From CAVPGH01 sp046726955 (GTDB taxonomy: Bacteria > Acidobacteriota > Vicinamibacteria > Fen-336): 14,889 nt of DNA. Of this stretch, positions 1 through 6,920 are shown piece by piece; position 1 is the stretch's first letter; each line of letters opens with the position of its first letter. The notes under the pieces were generated by a model. That model was not told the DNA's origin and did not search any database. It saw nothing but the letters and a program-made list of their open reading frames with translations. A program made the position numbers and the translations under genes. The DNA lies in NCBI GenBank assembly GCA_046726955.1, contig JBKPBQ010000444.1, positions 1 to 14,889 of the forward strand, given 5' to 3'.

Positions 1-332
1 CCCCCGGACGGGATGAGCTGCTGGCCGTGGCGCTCCAGGAGGCGCTCGCGCCGCTGCGCTCCCCGCCGCCAGCCGGCGACGACCCGGCGGCACGTGCCGA
101 GAACGTACGACGCGAGCTTCTCCGGCTCGCGGACCTTGCCCTCGCGAAGGCCGTCGAGAGTCACGAGCAGGACGTCCTGGACGAGGTCGTCCGCGCCCGC
201 GGCGTCCCGGAGGTGACGGAGGCCGTAGAGCCGCACCCGCGGCGCGAGGCGCCTGTAGAGCTCCGCCTCGGCCTCGCGGTCCCCGCCGGCGAGACGTCGG
301 GCGAGATCGGCATCGTTCTCCTCGACTGCCAC
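1..332 (-). CDS. ECF-type RNA polymerase sigma factor, N-terminal part (runs off left edge)
   Basis: About 110 residues are readable from a GTG at 332 leftward to the window edge; the C-terminal half (region 4) is outside. Residues 8-40 (DLARRLAGGDREAEAELYRR and following) are the usual sigma-70 region 2.1 start, 48-56 (DDLVQDVLL) match region 2.2, and 71-96 (EKLASYVLG, then an Arg-rich stretch RRGAQRRE) match regions 2.3-2.4, which melt and read the -10 element. The family directs RNA polymerase to a small set of promoters, often under an anti-sigma factor, but none is visible here. The start is uncertain: GTG 332 has a TATGCT hexamer 9 nt upstream and no well-placed Shine-Dalgarno, and an in-frame GTG at 353 would add seven residues (VRYAGEV). 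It is divergent from the metallo-beta-lactamase gene, with a shared 83-bp control region. The family call is firm; the subgroup is unknown. Confidence 0.85.
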   Translation of the reverse strand, partial: MAVEENDADLARRLAGGDREAEAELYRRLAPRVRLYGLRHLRDAAGADDLVQDVLLVTLDGLREGKVREPEKLASYVLGTCRRVVAGWRRGAQRRERLLERHGQQLIPSG

Positions 333-368
333 GACCTCGCCAGCATATCGCACCCCCTCGCTGTGTCT

Positions 369-395
369 GTGTAACGACTGGCTTGGTCGTTACAC
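369..395. promoter_or_regulatory. Perfect 10-bp inverted repeat between divergent genes, candidate operator
   Basis: GTGTAACGAC (369-378) is followed, after a 7-nt spacer TGGCTTG, by its exact reverse complement GTCGTTACAC (386-395). The repeat lies in the 83-bp region between the sigma factor start (332) and the metallo-beta-lactamase start (416). It is much more AT-rich than its surroundings and has no T tract, so an operator for a dimeric regulator fits better than a terminator. No regulator gene in the window can be assigned to it. Confidence 0.6.
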
Positions 396-415
396 CTCCC
401 GCACGAGGAGGGACG

Positions 416-1162
416 ATGATCACGAATCCGGAGTCGGGAACGAGGGTGGACGAGGTGGCGGAGGGCATCTACAGGATCAGCACGCCGGTGACGGTCGTAC
501 CCGGCGGCTTCACCTTCAACCAGTACCTCGTGGCGGACGAAGAGCCGCTGCTCTTCCACAGCGGGCCGCGCGGGCTCTTCCCCGTGGTGAGCGAGGCCGT
601 CGCCGCCGTCGTCCCGCTCCAGAAGTTGCGCTACGTGGGCCTGTCGCACTTCGAGGCGGACGAGTGCGGAGCCCTCAACGAGTTCCTGGCCGTGGCCCCC
701 GATGCGGTCCCCGTCTGCAGCGGGATCGCGGCCATGGTGTCGGTGGACGACGTGGCCACCCGTAAGGCACGGGCCCTCGCCGACGGCGAAGTCCTGGAGC
801 TGGGCCGGCACCGCGTGCGCTGGATCGACACCCCGCACGTCCCGCACGGCTGGGAGTGCGGCTACCTCTTCGAGGAGGCGACCCGCACGCTCCTCTGCGG
901 GGACCTCTTCACTCAGGGCGGGGCGGAGCACGCCCCGGTCACCGAGTCGGATATCCTCGGGCCCAGCGAGGCGATGCGCGCGGGCCTCGACTACTTCGCC
1001 CACGGGAAGGGCACGCGCCCGAGCCTCGAGCGCCTCGCCGCCCTCGAGCCGACGACCCTGGCCTGCATGCACGGCTCGGCCTGGCGGGGCGATGGGCGGT
1101 CGCTCCTCCTCGCGCTCGCCGACACCCTGCAGGAGTCGCCCGTCGCCGCAGTCGCCCGCTGA
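416..1162 (+). CDS. Stand-alone ODP-like metallo-beta-lactamase-fold diiron protein
   Basis: A 248-residue protein starting at ATG 416, chosen because GAGGAGGG (405-412) ends 3 nt upstream; the frame is open upstream without a good start. It resembles the metallo-beta-lactamase half of flavodiiron proteins (ODP family) rather than HxHxDH hydrolases: the first metal motif is H78-x-E80-x-D82, followed by the ligand candidates H141 or H144 (TPHVPHGW), D163 (CGDLF) and H219 (CMHGS). Flavodiiron relatives bind two irons and reduce or sense O2 or NO. Here the His expected right after D82 is Glu (E83), and there is no flavodoxin or rubredoxin domain, so electron delivery would need a partner. A sensor or an O2-binding role is possible. 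No signal peptide is seen, so it is probably cytoplasmic. The permease gene follows 101 bp downstream in the same direction, so co-transcription is not assured. The family is fairly sure; the activity is unknown. Confidence 0.75.
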   Translation: MITNPESGTRVDEVAEGIYRISTPVTVVPGGFTFNQYLVADEEPLLFHSGPRGLFPVVSEAVAAVVPLQKLRYVGLSHFEADECGALNEFLAVAPDAVPVCSGIAAMVSVDDVATRKARALADGEVLELGRHRVRWIDTPHVPHGWECGYLFEEATRTLLCGDLFTQGGAEHAPVTESDILGPSEAMRAGLDYFAHGKGTRPSLERLAALEPTTLACMHGSAWRGDGRSLLLALADTLQESPVAAVAR

Positions 1163-1184
1163 CCAGGGCCGGCAAGGTACGATT

Positions 1185-1216
1185 CCGCCGGCGGTTATTC
1201 GAACCTCCGCCGGCGG
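1185..1216. repeat. Two copies of palindromic CCGCCGGCGG, possible hairpin
   Basis: The 11-mer TCCGCCGGCGG occurs at 1184-1194 and again at 1206-1216. Because CCGCCGGCGG is its own reverse complement, the two copies (1185-1194 and 1207-1216) can pair as a 10-bp GC stem around a 12-nt loop. The pair lies 22 nt after the metallo-beta-lactamase stop and about 47 nt before the permease start. No T tract follows, so it may be an attenuator, an mRNA-stabilising hairpin or a protein site rather than a simple intrinsic terminator. Confidence 0.5.
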
Positions 1217-1263
1217 AGCTGCGTAGGGAGCTCTAGCCATCCCCCGGTGACCAGGAGGAGACG

Positions 1264-3744
1264 ATGGAGCAGCTCATTCAAGACCTGAAGCACGGCCTGC
1301 GGTTGCTCGTCCGCCGCCCCGGCTTCTCCGCCGTGGCCGTTGTCTCCCTGGCCCTCGGGATCGGCCTCAACACGACGCTGTTCAGCGTGGTGAACGCCGT
1401 CCTCCTGCGCAAGACCGCCGTCGCCGACCCCGACCGCGTCGTGGAGATCTACTCCAGCATCAGCGCGGACTTCCCACATTTCGCGTCCTCGTACCCCGAC
1501 TACCTCTCGATCCTGGAAAGCACGAACGTCTTCTCCGGCGTGGCCGGGCACGCGTTCGTCCGAGGCATCCTCTCCACGGGCGGCAAGCCGGTCCTCACCA
1601 CCGGCGAGGTCGTGACCGCGAACTACTTCGACCTCTTCGGCCTTCGGCCCACCCTCGGGCGCGGTTTCCGCCCGGAGGAGAACGTCGGCGAGGGGCAGCA
1701 CGCGGTTCTCGTCATGGGCCACGGGATGTGGCAGCGGCGCTTCGGGGGCCGTCCCGACCTCCTCGGGCAGTCGGTCGTCCTGAGCGGCATACCCTACGAG
1801 GTCGTGGGGGTGGCCCCCCCGGGGTTCACGGGCGTTCTTCCCGGCCTGCAGCCCGAGTTCTGGGTCCCCGCGATGATGGTCGATCGCCTGAGCTTCGGCG
1901 GCCTGCAGGCCACGAGCGACAACGACCCCGGGCCCACCCGGATCCAGCAGCGCGGGAACCGCTGGTTCTTCCTGAAGGGCCGCCTCGCGGAAGGCCGGAC
2001 CGTCGCCGAGGCCCAGGCGCAGGTGGAGACGGTCTTCTCGCGCTTGCAGAAGGAATACCCGGCCACGAACGAGAAGACGAAGGGCACGGTCATGCCCGCG
2101 TCGAGCATCCGCTTCCACCCGATGCTCGACAAGTACGTCAAGGCCGTGAGCGCCGTCCTCCTGGCCGCGGTGAGCCTGGTCCTCATGATCGCCTGCGCGA
2201 ACGTCGCGAACATGCTCCTCGCCCGCGGCGCCTCGCGGACGCGCGAGCTCGCGGTGCGTGCCGCCATCGGGGCCAGCCGGGGCCGGCTCGTGCGCCAGCT
2301 CCTGAGCGAGAGCCTGGTCCTCGCCGCCGTCGGCGGCGTGCTCGGCGTGCTCGTCGCGGTCTGGGCCACGCAGCTCCTCGCGAGCATCCCTCCCGAGGCC
2401 CTGCCCGTGCCCGTGCACTTCGACCTGCAGCCGGACGGGACGGTTCTCGCGTTCGCGGCGCTCGCCACCCTCGCCACCGCGCTCCTCTTCGGCCTGCTCC
2501 CCGCGTGGACGGCGTCGCGGCCGGCGCTCGTTCCCTCGCTCAAGGCCGACGCCACCGGCGAGGGATCGGTGCGGCGGCGCGTCACGGTCCGCGACGCGCT
2601 CGTCGTGACCCAGCTCGCGCTGTCGCTCGTGCTCCTGGTGGCGGGGGCGCTCCTGACCCGCGGGCTCCTCGCGGCCCGCGGCACCGACCTCGGCTTCGAC
2701 CCCACGCCGGTGTCGGCCCTGCAGTTCAACCTCCAGATGAACGGCTACGACGAGGACCGCGCGCTCGCGTTTCGCAAGCGGGTCGTCGCGGACCTCGAGA
2801 CGGTTCCCGGCGTGAGCGCGGTCGCCATCGCCTCGCGCCTCCCCCTCTCCCCGAACGTGAACATGGAGGGGATCTGGATCCAGGGACACCACCAGCCCAA
2901 GGACGATCCCACTCCCATCGACGCGGTCGAGGTGGGTCCGGGCTACTTTCGGGCCGTGGGTGTTCCCCTCGTCGAAGGACGGGACTTCACCGAGGACGAC
3001 GTCGAGGGCCAGCGCAAGGTCGCGATCGTGAACGAGGCGTTCGCGCGGCGTTACTGGCCGGGGCAGAGTGCGGTCGGTCAGCGGTTGTACTCGTCGGGCT
3101 TCGACCACCCCCCGCACGAGATCGTCGGGGTGGCGCGGGACCACAAGGTGCGCTCGATCGGGGAGGAGCCGAGGCCCTACCTGCACCTCCCGGCGAGCAA
3201 GTCGCGCCGCATCGCGCTCGTCGTGCGCACCACGCAGCCCGCCGAGGCCGCCCTCCCGGCGCTCCGGGCGGCTGTACTCAAGCTCGAGCCCGACATCGTC
3301 TTCACGGAGGACGTGCCCGCCGGCGAGGTCGCGGCGATGACGATGACCCCCACGCGCATCGGGGCCGTGCTCCTCGGGGCGTTCGGGACGCTCGCTCTCC
3401 TCCTGGCCTCGGTCGGGCTCTACGGCGTCATCTCGTACTCGGTGAGCCAAAGGACGCGGGAGATGGGCGTGCGCATGGCCCTCGGGGCGCAGCGCTCGGA
3501 CGTCCTCGGGCTGGTCTTGCGGCAGGGGGCGCGGCTGGCCCTCGTGGGTGTCGGCGTGGGGGCGCTACTCGCCGCCCTCGTTGGCCGTATCTTCGGCGCC
3601 CTCCTCTACGGTGTCAGTCCGCTCGACCCCCTCGCCTACGCCTTCGCGGGGACGGTCCTCCTGGCCGTGGCCGCGGCGGCCAACCTCGCCCCAGCCTTCG
3701 GAGCCGCCCGGGTCGACCCGATGCGGGCCCTCCGGAGCGAGTAG
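1264..3744 (+). CDS. ADOP-type duplicated FtsX/MacB permease
   Basis: An 826-residue inner-membrane protein with the architecture of the acidobacterial duplicated orphan permease family. The N-terminus (LKHGLRLLVRRPGF, then a first membrane helix at about 22-48) is followed by a MacB-like periplasmic domain (about 50-290) and an FtsX domain with three helices (about 293-430). A second copy follows: helix at about 441-465 (VRDALVVTQLALSLVLLVAG), a second periplasmic domain, and a second FtsX domain (about 699-826) containing RTREMGVRMALGA and ending in DPMRALRSE, as is typical of the family. MacB and LolE relatives work with an ATPase to export peptides or drugs or to move lipoproteins. No ATP-binding gene lies next to it, which is usual for the 'orphan' type, so the substrate cannot be inferred. 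The start ATG 1264 has a strong AGGAGGAG Shine-Dalgarno (1253-1260). Length is normal for the family. Confidence 0.92.
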   Translation: MEQLIQDLKHGLRLLVRRPGFSAVAVVSLALGIGLNTTLFSVVNAVLLRKTAVADPDRVVEIYSSISADFPHFASSYPDYLSILESTNVFSGVAGHAFVRGILSTGGKPVLTTGEVVTANYFDLFGLRPTLGRGFRPEENVGEGQHAVLVMGHGMWQRRFGGRPDLLGQSVVLSGIPYEVVGVAPPGFTGVLPGLQPEFWVPAMMVDRLSFGGLQATSDNDPGPTRIQQRGNRWFFLKGRLAEGRTVAEAQAQVETVFSRLQKEYPATNEKTKGTVMPASSIRFHPMLDKYVKAVSAVLLAAVSLVLMIACANVANMLLARGASRTRELAVRAAIGASRGRLVRQLLSESLVLAAVGGVLGVLVAVWATQLLASIPPEALPVPVHFDLQPDGTVLAFAALATLATALLFGLLPAWTASRPALVPSLKADATGEGSVRRRVTVRDALVVTQLALSLVLLVAGALLTRGLLAARGTDLGFDPTPVSALQFNLQMNGYDEDRALAFRKRVVADLETVPGVSAVAIASRLPLSPNVNMEGIWIQGHHQPKDDPTPIDAVEVGPGYFRAVGVPLVEGRDFTEDDVEGQRKVAIVNEAFARRYWPGQSAVGQRLYSSGFDHPPHEIVGVARDHKVRSIGEEPRPYLHLPASKSRRIALVVRTTQPAEAALPALRAAVLKLEPDIVFTEDVPAGEVAAMTMTPTRIGAVLLGAFGTLALLLASVGLYGVISYSVSQRTREMGVRMALGAQRSDVLGLVLRQGARLALVGVGVGALLAALVGRIFGALLYGVSPLDPLAYAFAGTVLLAVAAAANLAPAFGAARVDPMRALRSE

Positions 3745-4000
3745 GCACGGGTTCTGCTAAGAGAGCCGTAGAAGAGAGATAGACCCGCTCCCTCGAGGCG
3801 AAGCATCGAGCCCCGGGTCCGCGGTCGGAGGGGCGATCTCACACGCAGGGCTGGGTTTCACGCCGGGTCTGGACACGCCGTCCAGCACCACGCGAGCATC
3901 CACCCTGGAGCTCTTGTCCTCCATCGCGACCACCGATGTCTCCCCGGAGGACGCCGGGTCCGATGGCAATCGGGGAGCCGGGAGGGCAATGAGGTAGGCC
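3745..4000. other. 256-bp gap between permease and VWA gene; no gene seen
   Basis: I see no convincing gene on either strand. It contains a small hairpin CTGGAC-acgcc-GTCCAG (3869-3885) and a 10-bp direct repeat ACGCCGGGTC (3860-3869 and 3951-3960). The leftward open frame covering this gap continues into the coding region of the next gene and looks like a GC-rich shadow. The promoter of the VWA gene may lie here, but no good -35/-10 pair stands out. Confidence 0.5.
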
Positions 4001-5398
4001 ATGCGCAAGAGCATCGTCGCCGTGCTGGTCCTGCTGGCGGCGGCCGTGGGCGTCCGCGGGGAAGCTCCGCTGACGACCGCGGACATCGTCCGCTTCCTGA
4101 AGGCCGGAATCAGCGAGAAAACGATCCTGACGGAGCTCGACAACCGCGGCTTCTCCGAGCCGCTCGACTTCACGCGCGAGACGACGCTCCGCGAGGCGGG
4201 GGCGAGCGAGACGCTCGTGGTGGCGGTGCGCCGGACGGCGCCCCCCGAGGTCGTGGCCGCCCCCGCGGTCCCCCCGGCGCCTCGCCCGAGCCGCCCGGGA
4301 GACCTCACGACGCCGCTCGTCACAGTACCCGGGGGCAAGGGCCAGACTCCCACGTTCTCGGCCGCCACCCGAACCGTGCGGGTGCCCGTCTCGGTGCTCG
4401 ACCGGGCCGGCCATCCGCTCATGGGCCTGCACGAGTCGGACTTCCGGGTCTCCGAGGAGGGCAAGCGGCAGGACGTCACGGTCTTCAGCGGAGAGCGGCA
4501 GCCGCTCAAGATCGCGCTGGCCCTCGACATCAGCGGCAGCATGCAGAGCAAGATCCGCCAGGTCGAGCGCTCGCTGCGCTACTTCATCGACCTCCTCGAG
4601 CCCGCCGACCAGATCATGGTGATCACGTTCAACGACCGCGTGCACATACTGCAGGACTTCACGTCCGACCGCGGGCTCCTGGGAGGCGTGCTGAACGAGC
4701 TGGAGCCGGTGGGAGGCACGGCGCTCTACGACGCGGCCTACGAGGCCATCCAGCGGGTGGCCCGCGGCCCCGCGGAGAGCAAGGCCATCGTGCTCGTCAC
4801 GGACGGCGTCGACACCGTGAGCGCCGAGTCCTTCAGCTCCCTGCGCGAGCTCGCGCGCCGGTCGGAGGTCCCGGTCTACTCGATCGGCCTGGCCGGAACG
4901 TCGTACAGGAACCTCTCGGCCCCGCCAGGGCACGGTCCGGGTGGCGGTCCCGGGGGCCGGCCTCCCGGCGGGGGAGGGGGCGGTCGCGGGCGGCCTCCCG
5001 GAGGATTTCCCGGCTGGCCGGGTGGCGGGCACGGAGGCACCCCCGACAACGGCGGACAACACGGGGGCTGGCCCGGAGGCGGGGGCTACGGCAGCGGCCG
5101 CGGGTTCGGCCGCTCCGGCTTCGACGCGGGACCGCTCCTCGACCTCGCCGAGGAGACGGGAGGACGGGCCGAGATCATCGACGGGCTCGAGCACTACGCG
5201 CCCGACGACGAGCTCACGCTCGGCAGCGCGAAGCTCCAGCAGGCCGTCGAGTCGATCGCGCTGACCCTGCGCCACCGCTACCTGCTTGGCTACGAGCCGC
5301 CGGCCCAGGGCAAGAAGGGCTGGCGGAAGATCGACGTCGAGGTCGACCAGGCCAACGCCACCACGCGCGCGAAGAAGGGCTACTACTCGGGCGGCTAG
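4001..5398 (+). CDS. Secreted VWFA-related protein of the acidobacterial type
   Basis: A 465-residue protein with an N-terminal signal peptide (MRKS, hydrophobic 5-18, likely cleavage near VRG/EA at 20-21). Residues 26-79 resemble the short helical domain often found at the N-terminus of acidobacterial proteins (TADIVRFLKAGISEKTIL, then a second half LREAGASETLV). Residues 125-165 form the lead-in (VRVPVSVLDRAGHPLMGLHESDF) typical of acidobacterial VWFA-related proteins, and the VWA domain runs from about 169 to 435. The metal-site (MIDAS) residues are intact: D176-x-S178-x-S180, T240 and D268 (VTDGVD). A Gly/Pro-rich insert of about 65 residues (308-373) interrupts the domain after the strand VPVYSIGLAG. 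The family is extracytoplasmic, with presumed adhesion or assembly roles, but the partner is unknown. Start ATG 4001 is supported by AATGAGG ending 6 nt upstream; ATG 3990 would hit a stop after two codons. Confidence 0.9.
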   Translation: MRKSIVAVLVLLAAAVGVRGEAPLTTADIVRFLKAGISEKTILTELDNRGFSEPLDFTRETTLREAGASETLVVAVRRTAPPEVVAAPAVPPAPRPSRPGDLTTPLVTVPGGKGQTPTFSAATRTVRVPVSVLDRAGHPLMGLHESDFRVSEEGKRQDVTVFSGERQPLKIALALDISGSMQSKIRQVERSLRYFIDLLEPADQIMVITFNDRVHILQDFTSDRGLLGGVLNELEPVGGTALYDAAYEAIQRVARGPAESKAIVLVTDGVDTVSAESFSSLRELARRSEVPVYSIGLAGTSYRNLSAPPGHGPGGGPGGRPPGGGGGGRGRPPGGFPGWPGGGHGGTPDNGGQHGGWPGGGGYGSGRGFGRSGFDAGPLLDLAEETGGRAEIIDGLEHYAPDDELTLGSAKLQQAVESIALTLRHRYLLGYEPPAQGKKGWRKIDVEVDQANATTRAKKGYYSGG

Positions 5399-5580
5399 TC
5401 TCGTAACTGAAGCCGTGTGCTGGCGCTGGCGCGCGGCACTCGCTTCGCGCGCTCCCCCTGGGCGAGCCCGGCGCCCAGCCGCCGCGCTCGCCATCGGTAT
5501 TCATCGTACACTCGCGCGCTACCGCGAGGCGCGCGCGCCTCTTCAACACACGACTACCGGTCCGGACGCCCTCCCCCCCC
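5399..5580. other. Convergent intergenic region with two GC hairpins
   Basis: This stretch separates the 3' ends of the VWA gene and the leftward pseudokinase gene. Two small stems are visible: GCGCGCG (5429-5435) with CGCGCGC (5446-5452), loop 10 nt, and CTGGGCG (5458-5464) with CGCCCAG (5472-5478), loop 7 nt. Neither is followed by a T tract on either strand, so they are only weak candidates for a bidirectional terminator. The stretch ends in a run of eight C (5573-5580). I see no gene here. Confidence 0.4.
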
Positions 5581-5646
5581 TGTGGAAAGGCTGTGCGCCG
5601 GCTGTGGAAGGCCCGCGGATGGGCTGCGGAGTCCCTGTGGACGCCG
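5581..5646. repeat. Six tandem degenerate 11-bp repeats (consensus TGTGGAnnGGC), helically phased
   Basis: Six consecutive 11-mers start at 5581, 5592, 5603, 5614, 5625 and 5636: TGTGGAAAGGC, TGTGCGCCGGC, TGTGGAAGGCC, CGCGGATGGGC, TGCGGAGTCCC and TGTGGACGCCG. Position 2 (G), positions 4 and 5 (mostly GG) and position 6 (A in five of six) are shared. The 11-bp spacing is close to one DNA helical turn. On the other strand the core reads TCCACA, the same hexamer as in the 3' part of a DnaA box. The array sits directly after a C8 run and 3 bp beyond the pseudokinase stop codon, outside any gene. Confidence 0.6.
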
Positions 5647-5649
5647 GCT

Positions 5650-6870
5650 TTACTTGACGACGGTGAACTGCAGCGTGTTCGTGAGCCCGCCCGCGTCGGA
5701 CAGCGCGATCGCGTAGAGACCGGGCGGCACGTTCGGATCCAGGCTGATCAACACCTTGATCAGTGTCGCGTCCATGAATTTCTGGCGTTGGATCGAGATC
5801 CCGTCGGTGTTCTCCTTGATCTTGAGGATCCGCGCCTGCTGCTCCGCGCGTAGCCCGCTGCCCCGGAGGTCGAGCATCGTCTGGCCTCCGCGCTTCACGG
5901 TGAGCGGCGAGACCGTGGTGAGGAGGGCCGGGGCGGCCGGCGCCGCTGGCGCCGTCGTCGGCGGAGGCGTGGGCGGCGGCGTCGCAGCCGTGATGGGAGC
6001 GGCAGTCGCTACCGGCTCCGGCGTGGCCGCCACGACGCGTGGCGTCGCGGTCGGAACGGGCACCGCGGCCGCAGGCGTGGGCGTCGCCACCGTCTTCGTC
6101 TCCACGACCTTGGGTGTCGCGACCACGGGTCCGGTCGCCGCCGGAGTGGGCGTCGCCTCGACGACGGGAGTCGGCGTTGCCGACGCGATCGGCTGCGGGC
6201 GTGTCGCGACCTGCGTGTCGGGCGCCGGCTGCTTGAAGTAGAACCAGTAGCCGGCGCCCGCGGCGAGGGCGAGCACGGCGACAACGGCGAGCAGCGGCAG
6301 GTTGCTCTTCGACCCGCTGCGGGCGGGAGCGCGCCGGCTGGACGAAGCCACGGCCTTGGGCGCCGAGCGCACGGGCTCCGCCGCCCGCGCGGAGGCGCGT
6401 CCGCCTCCCTTGGCCCCGGAGCTCCGGAGCGTGCCCACGACCTGGAGCAGGTACGACAGGTCCTTCGGCCGCCAGTCGGGTCCCTTCTCGAGGCAGCCCA
6501 TCACGGCGTCCGTCAGGTCGCGCGAGACGTCGGGGCGGAGGTCGGCGAGGGGGCTCGGGCGCTCGCCCTGGGGCGTGCGGCCCGACAGCATCTCGTAGCA
6601 GATGACGCCGGCGGAGTAGATGTCGGACTGCGGCGAGGGAGAGCCGCCCTCGCCGAGCTCGGGCGCGCGATACGCCGCCGCCGCCATTCCCGAGACCGCG
6701 CCAGAGAGATCGCAGCGGCCGTCCGATTCGACGTCGACGCGCGAGGGGTCGAGGCCGCGGTGGATCACCCCGCGCTCGTGGGCTTCGTTCAAGGCGCGGC
6801 AGAGCCCTTCGATGACCTTGAGCTGATCCGCGAGCGAATGGTCTTGACGCAGCCAGGCGTCGAGGTTCAT
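5650..6870 (-). CDS. Membrane-anchored pseudokinase lacking the N-lobe, with C-terminal IPT/TIG-like domain
   Basis: A 406-residue protein. Residues 1-150 align by eye with the C-lobe of PknB-type Ser/Thr kinases from the hinge onward: AWLRQDHSLADQLKVIEGLC (alphaD-alphaE), HRG at 37-39 where HRD is expected, R44 where the catalytic Asn should be, DLSG at 54-57 for DFG, then APE (69-71), QSDIYSAGV (81-89) and DWRP (132-135), which are well kept. The whole ATP-binding N-lobe (Gly loop, VAxK lysine, alphaC) is absent and both catalytic Asp sites are altered, so kinase activity is not expected. One membrane helix (about 191-212) leads to a 100-residue Pro/Thr/Ala-rich linker (ATPTP-like repeats) and an Ig-like IPT/TIG-type domain (about 318-404) predicted outside the cytoplasm. 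The start ATG 6870 lies 50 nt after the hydroxylase stop, with TAGCCT exactly 6 nt before it and no Shine-Dalgarno. The fold assignment is good; a scaffold or receptor role is inference. Confidence 0.85.
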   Translation of the reverse strand: MNLDAWLRQDHSLADQLKVIEGLCRALNEAHERGVIHRGLDPSRVDVESDGRCDLSGAVSGMAAAAYRAPELGEGGSPSPQSDIYSAGVICYEMLSGRTPQGERPSPLADLRPDVSRDLTDAVMGCLEKGPDWRPKDLSYLLQVVGTLRSSGAKGGGRASARAAEPVRSAPKAVASSSRRAPARSGSKSNLPLLAVVAVLALAAGAGYWFYFKQPAPDTQVATRPQPIASATPTPVVEATPTPAATGPVVATPKVVETKTVATPTPAAAVPVPTATPRVVAATPEPVATAAPITAATPPPTPPPTTAPAAPAAPALLTTVSPLTVKRGGQTMLDLRGSGLRAEQQARILKIKENTDGISIQRQKFMDATLIKVLISLDPNVPPGLYAIALSDAGGLTNTLQFTVVK

Positions 6871-6920
6871 GCGGCGAGGCTACCGGGAGGCCGCGCGTCG
6901 GTCAAGCGGCGCGCCCGTGG

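Noticed and set aside
161..1240. Open frame on the minus strand spanning the sigma factor start and the lactamase-fold gene
   Set aside because: It runs opposite a gene with a strong ribosome site and metal motifs. The real minus-strand gene at 1-332 is in another frame and shows sigma region 2.
1195..3450. Long open frame on the minus strand opposite the permease gene (751 codons)
   Set aside because: Composition is dominated by Arg, Glu, Gly, His and Asp with no domain; it is the mirror of a GC-rich coding strand. The plus-strand product is a clear permease.
3860..3960. 10-bp direct repeat ACGCCGGGTC in the permease-VWA gap as attachment site
   Set aside because: A GC-rich 10-mer repeated once over 91 bp is weak evidence; no integrase or cargo is nearby.
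3757..4551. Minus-strand open frame over the permease-VWA gap
   Set aside because: It continues into the coding region of the VWA gene, is rich in Ser, Arg and Pro, and has no ribosome site or recognisable domain.
5214..5657. Small open frames on both strands across the VWA-pseudokinase gap
   Set aside because: Arg/Ser/Pro/Ala-rich sequences without domains that overlap the end of the VWA gene or run through the 11-bp repeat array.
5937..6230. Repetitive DNA in the pseudokinase gene as a possible tandem array
   Set aside because: It is explained by the Pro/Thr/Ala-rich linker (ATPTP-like repeats) in the coding frame and does not have a constant DNA period.
6871..6920. Hidden kinase N-lobe upstream of the pseudokinase (frameshift idea)
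   Set aside because: Only 50 bp lie before the hydroxylase stop, and the upstream gene is clearly a His-box hydroxylase in its own frame, so there is no room for an N-lobe.
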